Positions 24,366 through 35,093 of a stretch of 64,000 bases of DNA are shown piece by piece. The stretch's first letter is position 1, and every line of letters starts with the position of its first letter. The stretch is from Collybiopsis luxurians FD-317 M1 (lineage: Eukaryota; Basidiomycota; Agaricomycetes; Agaricales; Omphalotaceae): assembly GCA_000827265.1 (NCBI GenBank), contig KN834770.1:562104-626103 (forward strand). Direction: 5' to 3'. The notes under the pieces are model-generated. The model ran no database searches. It saw only the letters and a program-made list of their open reading frames with translations, and was not told where the DNA came from. The translations under genes and the position numbers were made by a program.

Positions 24366-25874
24366 TCAGATATGCTTTACACCATTGGAAAGACCATTAG
24401 GAAGACCATTAGTTGCAGGCTTTTGCAAGACCTTGGCAATGGTTTCAGCTAGCGGTGTGGGCTCGCCGTGTAATGCTCGACTCAGGAACCAGTCTTTGCT
24501 CATGTAGTTCCTAATGCTGAGAAACAAGTTGAGAACGAGAAACACACTGGCTAGGCAAGACTTACCCATCGGGAAGCAGCACCACAACATTTAACCCTTC
24601 TGTCTCCGCGATATCCTTCCTCGCCTTAAGCCATTTGAGCGCACCACATAATGCGCTTCCACTACTTCCCCCAACTAATAGCCCTTCATTTCGCATGAGT
24701 ACCTGGACGGCATCGAAAGCCTCCTGGTCACTAGTCTTGATCCACTCGTCAACGTCTGCAGGATCGCGAGATAGAACAGCCGGAACAAAATCATAACCGA
24801 TACCCTCCACGACATACGCAGCACCTTCTGCTTTGGTGTTCAACGAGTCGGGAAAAGCAAGAATACTTCCTTCCTGAAGCGTGGGTCAGCTCGAGCTTCA
24901 CCTACCCAAAACAGATATCGTACGCACAGGGTCAACACCAACAACTACACAATTCTTATTATGCGTCTTCTTGATTGCCTTAGAGATACCCGTAACAGTT
25001 CCTCCGGTCCCAGCCCCACAGACGACCGCATCCACCTTCAGAGACGAAGGCCTCTCGAATGTAGACGGCGTAGATGTCACAGCTTCGATAATCTCAGGCC
25101 CAGTTGTCAACTCATGGGCCAAGGGATTATTCACATTCCCGTACTGATCCAAGATAATTCCGCCTGGTATTTCCTTCTGGAGTTTCCTCGCCACTCCTAG
25201 AGATCGTTAAGGAATTCAGCCACGAGATTGCCGGGAAATTTAAATAGACTATACCTATATGACTTTGGGGAGAGTCCCATGCGGCCTCAGTGGGTGTACG
25301 GATCACTTCCGCACCTAATGCACGGAGAGCAGCTTCTTTCTCCTGCGAGCGAAGTGGCGTTAACGAGGTGCATAAGACCTCGACAAAATGAAAACTCACA
25401 AGAGACATTTTATTAGGTAGGGTGATAATCACCGAATAACCCTTATCTGTAGTATTCAGTATACGTTCCAGAGGTGTTTAGACCAATTCTTCACCTTGAT
25501 TGCACAAGCCATGGCGAGACCAATTCCTGCAAATTGAATTCAGAAACAGTTAAATCTTGCGCGACAGTGTTCGCCACGTACCGGTGTTTCCAGAAGTAGG
25601 CTCGATGACGACGCTCTGACCTGGTATCAACTTGCCCTCTTTCTCAGCAGCTTCAACCATTGCCTTGGCTATACGATCCTTCACAGAGCCTCCGGCAGAC
25701 ATATATTCGACTTTACCCACTGTTGACCCTATGAGTGGGTGGTTCAAGCCAGAGAAGAAACAGGGTGGACTCACGAAGATTGCACTGAAGCCCGTAGAGC
25801 TTCGCTACCCTGTCCAGACGGATAAGAGGTGTGTTCCCGACAGCGTCAAGAGCATTGTTAAGAATCTGAGGCAT
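24366..25874 (-). CDS. Cystathionine beta-synthase, catalytic core only
   Basis: Eight exons join in phase to 375 aa: 25775-25874, 25582-25719, 25495-25526, 25400-25441, 25255-25342, 24928-25196, 24566-24873, 24366-24516. The PLP-binding lysine is in GGSVKDRI (about K47). The substrate loop PTSGNTG, the phosphate loop [10 protein letters not shown] and GGSSGSA follow, with [14 protein letters not shown] near the end, as in eukaryotic CBS. The enzyme condenses serine and homocysteine to cystathionine. The protein stops about 50 residues after GGSSGSA's domain, so the paired regulatory CBS (Bateman) domains of yeast Cys4 and human CBS are absent, as is an N-terminal heme region. A cysteine synthase paralogue is the alternative, but the DGIRNYM segment favours CBS. 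Confidence 0.88.
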
Positions 25875-26215
25875 AACTACGATTAGTGATCGCGTATGTG
25901 GTGGTACGAAAGAGAGCGATTCCAGCTGAAATTCATAAATACCCAGTGATATAAGCCCCTATTGGACCGGTATCAGTCAAGATCCGGATCGCGCAACGCT
26001 TCGTCGACGACCACCTCGTGCTGAGATGAGCAAAAGCACACGGAAACTTCCAATAAACAGGAATGCATCAGATTTCAGTCCATTTCAATCAATCCATACG
26101 GTAAGTGTTAGAAGGAAGATATTCTACTCCTTATAAATTTCCACGATTTTCTAATACGTTGCAAAAAAAATTAGACGACTTTCCCCTGCCCCAAACACAA
26201 ATACAGCGACCGTCA
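25875..26215. other. Intergenic: CBS promoter and Pmt4 3' flank
   Basis: Short spacer between two minus-strand genes. No open frame or repeat of note. Confidence 0.5.
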
Positions 26216-29072
26216 TTAAGTTACAACCTCGGCGGTCTTTTTAGCGGCGAAATGCAGCGTCCAAGATGACAGCAATCTCTTGCTGTTGACCTGCTCACCA
26301 GTCAATCTGTCGACACGCTATCATCAGTCATCTTGAAAATATCAGAACAGGAAACTTACCCAGGTGTTCCATAGGTCAAAGGAGCCAGGAAAACAAACAT
26401 GGCGAACATCGCTATGCAAAAGATGACGAAAATAATGGGTCCCTTGAGTCCAATATCGACATATTGACTTTTTCTGCGTCTCATCGAGGGTGATTCAACG
26501 GAAATGGGATAATTGATTGTCTCCGAGAGAACAAATTGAAGAACGGCCCCAGCAATCAAGGCCGAAGCCAAATGCGAAGCCAGATAATGATGAACGAACA
26601 GCTGCCTATTCATTAAGAAGAATGGCGCATAATGCACGGCCCAAACGACAAAGAAGAATCCGGTAGAGTTCCAGAGACGATTGCGAACAGCTACAAAAGC
26701 GATGTTTAGGATCAGAACAAAGAGAGGCTGGCACGTCGGACGCACGTTCGGGGATAGGATCATTATTCCTTCTGCGAGCAAGCAAATCTGCTCCGAGGAT
26801 CCCAACATAGATTGATAGCGCAACGACACAAGTCCACCATCCGACAAGGTTTCCAATGAGATAGATCTGCTTTTGGGGGTCGTTCTCGGTCCAAAAGCTG
26901 ATACCGCTTATGAGGAAAGGCCAATTGAGAGGTCCACTGGCGTAGGGATGCGAGGCCGTTAAACCAGCGTTGTGCTGCATCATAAGAAGCTGCAATTCCC
27001 CAAATTTCCTGAAAAAGTTCATCTTTTTGGGAATCTTGGGGGGCTGAGGGCCTGTGCGGTTTTTGGGATCCTGACCAGCTAAACAAAGGCGTCAAAATGT
27101 TAGATTGCTCGCAAACAAGTAGATTCTTACTTTCGTCAGCAACAATATCTTCTACAAACCATGTCGCCGTCTTCTCGCTGGGGTTCTTGTTACCATTGAT
27201 TTCCTGTTGTCGGAAAGCCCACTCGGGAAGCTGTTTGTTATGCGTCCACATCGACACTCTAGTCACTCCGTGGACCAGTCTAAAGTAACCCGATTTACTC
27301 TTCCAGGCCTCTCCATCATGTCCGTCGAGGAGCACAAGCTGGAACAACGACTCATTGTATCGCGAAGTATCATCTTTAGGCCAAGTTGTAAACTCCTGGT
27401 TGGTGGGCATCAAGGGCGATGCAACATCGTGCGTCAGAAGTACAGTGTTGGTGTTGACGTGGAGTAGTTGAATCATGTCATTGTGACGAACGATTCTTCC
27501 TCGACCAGTCTCAGGAAGGGCTTTGGTAGGAATGATCTGCCACTCATTGTTCGAATCTTCATGACCATATCCAGTGACTTGTTGACCTGAAAAGGCGGCG
27601 TGAATTGAGCGAAACGGCGCAGAAAAAGAAATGAATTCGACCTTGGCTACTGATACGTCCATCATCGTATTTGAGAGGGTAACGTTCAACATGCGAGTGT
27701 AAAAAGACCTTGCTATCTTTGTGCTTGAAAGTCACAATATCATAGTATCGAATTTCTGCCAAAGACATTAATAGCACGCTGAGCCTCAATATCCAATGCA
27801 CGAACCTTGGCTGCTCATCAACATATCGTTACCAGCAAGTGTTTCCTGGAACGCTGGGCTCATGAAAGAGTCACCGGTACCGGAAATAGGAAGGAGAGCG
27901 AAATGAACCCAGAAGAAGGAGAGGTAAATAATGAATGGAATGACGATGAGACCAACAGCCCTAGCAGCAAAATGTTTCCAAAAGTAGTCCTGAAAAAATG
28001 ATTAACAAGTTGTTAGAGGCAGACCATGAAAGACGAACCATAGACGGTGACCTCCTGTGGTCCAGAATGCCCCACAGATCGATGAGGACCGCAATTCCGA
28101 CAGTAGCAACTGTGAGTACACCGTTGACCTTGGAGCCCCATGCGCAAGCCATAAAGAAGCCGGTAGCGAATAGCCAACCGAACCATTCAGTCGTAAACTC
28201 TCTAGAAAAAAATAAGCGTTTGACAGAAAGTAAGTTGTCAAAGACCTACCTATAGCGCAGCTTCTGGAATCGAATGTACGCATAGATAGTAAGCGACATG
28301 AAGAAGATTAAGGTGGCATCCAGTAGAATAAGACGAGACTGGGCAATGTGCGCGTTATCTAGTAAATGGACGCGTCAGAGTCACCAAAAATTGAAACCTT
28401 GCATTTCACGCACCAAATAGAATGAGGGAGGCAGAAAAGGCTGCGATGATAGTTGAATAACCACTTTGCTTCATGATAGCATAGACGACGGGGACGGTAA
28501 GACTTCCAAGAATAGCAGGGAGGGCGCGCATGCCAACGTATGGAACGTGGTGCTGGGTATAACTGTCGCCAATATTTTCGAATTGGAAATGGCCATCGAA
28601 TCCAGAGAACCAGCCAGCTAGTCCGAAAAGAAGTTTGGCGAACGGAGGGTGAACATCAAAGTAATATTCTCCAAGAATATAATACGAAGCAAATTTTCCG
28701 AAATGGACCTCGTCGAATCTGTACAAGGTTGAACTACGGAAACCTTTAGTAGATAACTAGAACAGACAACGCACACAACTTGGTCAGGATGATTGATCTT
28801 GTAAAAGCGTAGCGCGAAAGCTAATGCTGTAAGGGCGGCGACGACGACGACGCTGGCCCTTTCAGTTTCAAGTATTTGCTCAATGGGGTGGCGTTTATTC
28901 TGTAATAGACAGCCGTTCAATCAACTACGTGGTAGGAGGAAAAAGATGTAAGGAGGCATACAGGATTCTGGTATACGTCGTCAGTGTGCTCGTCTTCTTG
29001 AAGACGTTCATATTCGAAAGTTGGCCTCCCAGATACTTGGATTCGTTGGCGTAGTTTTCCAGAGCCTGCCAT
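26216..29072 (-). CDS. PMT4: Protein O-mannosyltransferase, Pmt4 subfamily
   Basis: Eleven exons join in phase to 773 aa: 28962-29072, 28775-28899, 28414-28718, 28250-28358, 28039-28201, 27806-27989, 27642-27755, 27131-27586, 26746-27078, 26360-26690, 26216-26306. The catalytic DE pair is in VVFDEVHFGKFAS (about residues 78-90), followed by FDVHPPFAKL. NAHIAQSRLILLDATL and a luminal MIR region with YLHSH-like FLHSHVERYPLKY, ISSQGQQVTGYGHED and NNEWQI identify the Pmt4 rather than the Pmt1/2 branch. Several membrane segments flank it. C-terminus LHFAAKKTAEVVT. Pmt4 transfers mannose from dolichol-P-mannose to Ser/Thr of membrane proteins in the ER. The start ATG is confirmed by the conserved EDEHTDDVYQNPNKRHPIE context. 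Confidence 0.95.
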
Positions 29073-29610
29073 GGCGGCACAGGTGGATGAGTTGTCAAAA
29101 GATGGGACTTGTATTCAACCGTCAACCAGCTTAACAGTGCCACGTGATTTGGCATCAGTGAATGAACCAGTATGAACCTTAGTTCGATTTCGGAAATCCA
29201 CGTAGGTTGTTAAAGCGCGATTTATTGACTACTTGACTAAAATGTAAGTATGAACAACCGAAAAGAAAAACGCGTTAAAAAGAACGGCATGGTAGGGCAT
29301 GAGGAAAGGAGGGATTCATATATACTGGGTAAACAGCGCCACAAACCTGGGCGAATGTTCGGGGAAATAAAATAGAAAAAAAAAACCAAATGTAGGCAGA
29401 AGGGAACTAGTAATAAGTGAGAGTAATAGGACACAGAGAGGGAGAGAGGGACAGAGAAAGACGCAAGAAGTAGTACACGGCAGATCAGAAACCAGTTACA
29501 GAAGGAAAAGGACAAGAAACAAAAGGGAGAGTAAGGCCAACGTATGGCTAGTAAACGGATGTCGAGACAGCACGCAAGCAAGAGAAACGGAAACTAGCCC
29601 ATTCATCAAA
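29073..29610. other. Intergenic: Pmt4 promoter and 3' flank of the scaffold-like gene
   Basis: Purine-rich on the plus strand between 29380 and 29560 (many gag/aga runs), hence pyrimidine-rich in the direction of the scaffold-like gene's transcript. No coding frame recognised. Confidence 0.5.
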
Positions 29611-32600
29611 TTAATCCCGAGCAACCCAGTCAGTACTGCGAGAAACCAGCTCGATTGAGTTATCAGTGGTCCAGAACAGCCTCTCTGTTGCGCTTCGACC
29701 TGTCCAACTCTTCTGGTCTCGGAGAATCATTGCCTGCAAAAACAAAATGAGAATCATCAGCAACAAGGGGGATGAAAAGACCTACCTGCTGAGCACCAAA
29801 GTTTCTCTGATCGTGCGCAAACAGATCCACATTATCATCCAACGCCTCACTCAAGATTTGCAGATCTTGTAGAATCGACTGCATAGCTCTAACGGCTCCC
29901 AAAATCAGAAGCTCTTTTCTATTTCGCGTGGCGCCGGAGCTTGGCGGCGGAAGCGAGCGAGAGATCGTTTGAAGAACCGTATGCAGGATTCGTTTGGTCT
30001 CGCTGATGATTTTTTGCGCCTGTGGGAAGTTGCGCCTGGAAACCAGAACAAGAGCACGAGTGATCATATCCGAAGCAAGAAGTTCCATCCTCCTTCGGAC
30101 AATGACTGGATCAGAGACCGAGGATGGAGGCTTGGGTGCATTGGATGAAGGAGGAAGGAGAGTTACGGTGAGTAAAACAGGGTGAGCGAGGCGGGTAACA
30201 TTCTTCGCTGCAGCGGGGTCAAAGAATGAGCCATCAACTTCTACGACAGGAACTTCATCAATCATCCCATTCAACATGCCGGCTGTGAAATCCGTTCCAT
30301 CATCGATAGCAAGATCGTCCAGGCCCATGCTCTGCACGAAGCGGTCCGTAGCGTTCATATTACGCATATCACGGTGCCTTTGCCCCTGAGCTTGTACCAG
30401 ACGCTGAAGGTCGCTGTTGTCAAGTTCCAACTCGATCAGCATCTCCTTCCTCTCGCCATATCTGAGCTCCCCGACTTCGACATCGACATTCTGTCCGTCG
30501 CTCGCGAGAATACTCGATGGACCTCCGGAAACCTTTCTTATTCTGAAGCGATTACCATCAACAATTTTCATGTGCAGTTTCATGTTTAATAGACCGATGG
30601 ACATCATGCCACCAACGCAGCCTGCAACGCTATCACGTAGATCGTACCAGTCTTTGACGAAAGTGTACGTTCCTGAAGTGTGATTTGACATGAGCCACAG
30701 AGAGGCTGGATCGTGCGAGCGACCATAGCCAAACGAATGTATCGGTACGTTTGCAGCTTCAGCTCGAGCAAGCACGAGATCCATCTGCGCCCGACGTGTA
30801 CTATCAGAAGCGTCTGAGACGAGAATCATTCCGGAAATCGAGTTACGCGCTTTACGTTGGAGAACGACATCCAAACCTAAAAGAAAGGACGAAGGGCATG
30901 AGATAACATAACAAAAATAGAGAAGCGCAGATAACTCACCATGGTTGACTGCGGTCACAACATCTGTCTTTTCATCCTTGCTGACCCTCACTAAGAACTC
31001 GTCCTGACCGTTTTGTCCCACCCCCGTGCCTTCCGGGTCGCTCGTTGGTCGCACCGTGATATTTTCAACAAACTTTTCCAAGCGACCTTTACTTTGCGCT
31101 TTGCTCACACTCAGGAACGGTGTCTTGCGCACTCTACCTCCTTGTCCGACTTCAAAAGTCACAAGACTTAGACGGTCTTTAGGACCGAGGGATGCGACGA
31201 TAAAGTCTAGAGTGGCCTTGATGACACGGAGTTTGAGCTGAGCAGTACTGGGGGAGGCATTTGGGGGAGGAAGGGATACTACAAGAATGAGATCCATGGC
31301 TGGATGAGGAAGAGGTGTGAGCGAGTTGGATGGCCCAGACGACGTGTAGGGCGTAACCAGTCCCGTCGGTGAATCGTATTGATCAAGTTCATCAGCCTCT
31401 CCTAGTGGGCTCAATTTATTTTGCATCTGTGGTCGCTGTGACTGCTGAAGCATGGATCCATGAGAGGTGGAAGAAGACATCGTTGATCTGGATGAGCCAT
31501 TCTGGAGGAGACTATCGACACCACTACTGACCGTAGTTGATGTACTTCCACTCAGCATTCTCATCGCTTTGGAGTTTCCGCCGAATTCTTCCATTTCTAA
31601 ACCAGGTTCTTCTTGTTGAGGCTGTTGGTACGATAAATTCTGCGACTGGAACATGTTAACTAATGTCTGAATCGTATTTCTCCAAGCTTCAAGCGAGGAC
31701 CGGTCCTTGAATATCAAGATGAACGAGGCAAGCTCGTCCTCCATGTCGATAGTGAGGGACATTTCACCCGCTGCGCTGGAGGCTGTTACCTGTTTGATGT
31801 GCCGAACATAGATTCTGCCTTTTAGACGGAGAACACCTTTGGACTGAGTCGCTGACGACATGGTAGATGAAGCGTCTGTAAGACCAGACGCATTCGACAG
31901 AAGCCGGCCAAGCGAGCGTTTCTTTTCCTCAACGACACATATCAGCGCCTCTTTGAAAAGATAGACATAGAACTCGCGGACGAGTGAATCTCGTCGAACG
32001 GAAAGGAGATCGTACATCTGGAGGGGACCGAGATCCGATAAAGGATGTCCCTTCCAGTCTATGATTCGGTTGCGCAAGTCTTCGGTTATAGCATTGAACG
32101 GTGAGTCTTCTTCCTGGATCAGCGCTGCCTGAGACGATGACGATTCGTGCCCATGACCGGATGAACTGCTGTATTGCATATCCTGCGAGTAGGACTCGGA
32201 CGCTGCCTGCCTTCGGGGTTGTGGAGAGACATGACCGGTCTCCTGTCTGTGATGACTGGGATTTTCTCGACGGTTATATTCATGGGGGACGGGTCCTGGT
32301 ACTGGTGCAAGAACGCGCTTTCCGGGAAGCTCGATAACGACAATGCATGTTAGGGGTTGGTTGGCGTCGTGGGTCCGGGTAAGGGAAGAGAATTCTGGCC
32401 GTACTTGAATGGAAGGGGCGACGATATACTGGGAGTGGTCCCTAGTTGGATCTGATTTGACAGAACCATTGTGGTCTAGAGGGTCATCCTCGGAAGGATC
32501 GAAGGGTTTATTCTGAGGCTGCGGTCGACGCCGATTTGTAGGCGTATCTCGACCAGGATAAAGGGAGGAGGAATTATGATCACCGACGCCGGTCAAAGCA

Positions 32601-33238
32601 GCCAATTCTGCAGAAATTTTGAGAAATTTTGAGGGAACATTAGGACAATGGCTCACTGTTTGATTTGCCCCCATCGCCGTCTCCTACTTTCATAGGCCGT
32701 CTACATACACCACAAACACCGAGATTTGACTTTCTGGGAACTGCAGACTTTGCTTGGCTCGGTGGTGGGCCATATACGGCGGTAAAGCAAGCCTTGCAAA
32801 AATAAATGTCAGCTAGAATGGACTGCGAACAAAAGAAAGACAACGCACTTCATGGAGAGCATGTCCGCACTCTGGAACTATATGGGGCTTTTCTCCAGGC
32901 AGTCTGAAGCTGAAACTAAGGGGTTCGAGGCAAACAGGGCAGTCTTCTTCGTCATCTAAGCCGTCCGCGCTGGAAACGACAGGCATTGGGGCGATGTGCA
33001 TTGCAGCGTAAGGATGAGAAGCTACTGAATCTGGATTGGAAAGGGCAGAATCTACGGTACGAATTGAGGGCGGCTTTGGTGATTTTGGCTGACGAAAGAC
33101 GGAATTGAGAGAGCGGAATGAAGATTTTGAAGTTGGGACAGGAGCCTGTCTTGGGTTGAGGTAAAGGCTGGATGTGTCCTGATGGGGATCAGTTCGGCGA
33201 GAATACCAAGTTCCCCCAGCTGTGACCGGTTCCTTCAT
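29611..33238 (-). CDS. RING/PH/vWA protein, candidate Ste5/Far1-type MAPK scaffold
   Basis: Five exons, 32849-33238, 32657-32792, 30940-32607, 29786-30876 and 29611-29733, join in phase to 1135 aa. A RING-H2 spans residues 100-160: CPVC, PECGHALHEACF, CGVC, with GEK just before the CGH as in Ste5. A PH-like region lies around 370-500, ending SLEAWRNTIQTLV. A von Willebrand A-like domain covers about 610-850: MDLILVVSLPP, VTFEVGQ, GMILVSDASDSTRRA, VPIHSFGYG. A helical C-terminal part ends WTTDNSIELVSRSTDWVARD. RING, PH and vWA in this order is the architecture of the yeast pheromone scaffolds Ste5 and Far1. Function here is inferred from architecture. If the last intron were retained the protein would end at 29663 instead. 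Confidence 0.75.
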
Positions 33239-35093
33239 CGACCTTCAACGTCGAGCTCGCCCTCCTGAATGTCTAAAGTTCAAGTTGCAACGTTTTATGG
33301 CCCTCAGCGACCACTAACCCTTTTTTCTTTTTGAATGATCTCACGCGGCCACCCGATCATTTCTGTATTCCCTTATTTATTCAATTGCCCGCTTAGCTTT
33401 CTATACTTTTCTCTCTTTGATCCTCTCAGCCCTTACTCTCTAGTCCGCTACACCCATATTTTAGTTGTGCTCTTCACCTTCTCTTCACCCTCCTCTTTGT
33501 CTGTCTCGCTGATTTCATCCTCAAGTTCTCACTCTGCCGTCAATTCAACAATTCCTTTTATGTATCTTTCTCGTTATGGTGATATTATCACTGCATATCA
33601 CAGATGCGAAGATGCGGATACCTCCCAGGCGGGCACGCGACGCGTTCCCGATGCGCATTTATAGCAAGCATGAGAGCTCTTTTCGACTATATGCATTAGT
33701 AAAACGTAAAAACTCTCATCTCCCATCTTTCCAATTTATCTACCCATTCACAGTTGTGAACCAATCTCAAAACTCTCAATATCCCCACCACTAAAAAGTA
33801 TGTATGTACTGCATGTCGGCAGCATCATGTCATTTTCTTACATGTCCCCTCCCGCCGTTCCAGACTAAAGCCTTCAATCCCGCCCAGAGCCCAATATTCA
33901 ATTCAATTGATTTCACGCGCCAAAAGACCCGACGTGCACAACACCTGGATGACTTAAACATTATCTTCCAGCAAGTCAAGAGACCGATACGGTCGTCGAC
34001 ATACTGACACTAGCCGTACATGATGTGCACGTAGGAGACGACGAACAATCCACCGCGACAGATCTGTTTCACGTTGAACCCACCCGGTGGATCCAACCAT
34101 TCAAAACCAAAAACCCATGCAACCAAAAAACACAGACAAAAGAATGCAGTGGCTCCTTTTCGGACAATCATGATCATGATCCATGATATCAAAGATCGGC
34201 GAAGCGTCTATCCGCTGTGACTGCTGACCATGCCCGAGAAACCAGCTACTTTGTATTACAACTTTCAACACAATTCAGCCTCGCTCTTCAGTGGACACCA
34301 GCATCCTGGTAAGCCTCAGCCTCGGCCAGTCTCGACGCGTGGTCCGTATATCTATCAGTGAATCGTTTCTGGAGCAGCGTATCTCTAAGCATACTCTTTC
34401 TACTCTGCGACAGCATAAATAATCTTTAGAGTACTATCCCCGACGTTTAGAAACTTGACTCAAAACTTTGCTCAGTCATCCAGGGCCCTCAAAGTGTAAT
34501 GAATACGTTACATTTTGGACCTGCAGGTATGGCAATCAAAACCTATATTTCTCAGAAATCGAAGGTGATAATCTTTCCAACTCGACTTTCATCCACGCTG
34601 AGGCCAATGCGGTCTTTACTTGACAATTTCAAATTCAGACAAATAGTACCATTCCCAAAGTTCAGGCTCTCATGAGCTAACTTCAATTCCCTCTTTCGCT
34701 GGTTTCAGATTCTCATATGACTGCTTCCAGTAACGCGCTTTCAGCATATACTCCATGCTTCTCGTCCGCCGTCCGCGGGGCAAAAGCTGCTTCAGGCCCA
34801 AGGCTGGAGGAAAACAACTCCGGTTCTGAGCCTCAATTAATGTCTATAAGCTTCTCATCTACCACTCATTCTTCCAGCGTTTGCACTTGCCTCTTTTCGT
34901 TCAAAATCGGCTCCCAATGGAGTAGGACATCGTACTCGAAGCATCTCCACTTAATGCTCGCGTAGAAATTCCGCCGATGTGGTTCCGAACAAGTCGTAAA
35001 AGGTCGTCATAATTGTGCGGCGTATGCTATTAAATCACATAGGGTATCCAAATATTCAATGTCGCATGCAATAAATCAAGTCCAAGCTCATCC
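33239..35093. other. 1.85-kb stretch without a supported gene
   Basis: Promoter side of the scaffold-like gene and 3' side of Mvp1. The plus strand from 33340 to 33560 is very pyrimidine-rich, so open frames there (33335-33664) look hydrophobic by composition. A 60-codon minus-strand frame at 34010-34192 has one strong membrane segment but no other support. Confidence 0.45.

Noticed and set aside
33335..33664. 109-codon plus-strand ORF rich in Phe, Ser, Leu
   Set aside because: Composition follows a pyrimidine-rich stretch upstream of the scaffold-like gene; no signal peptide, domain or splice support.
34010..34192. 60-codon minus-strand ORF with a membrane segment
   Set aside because: Too short, no neighbours in phase and no recognisable family; kept only as a note.
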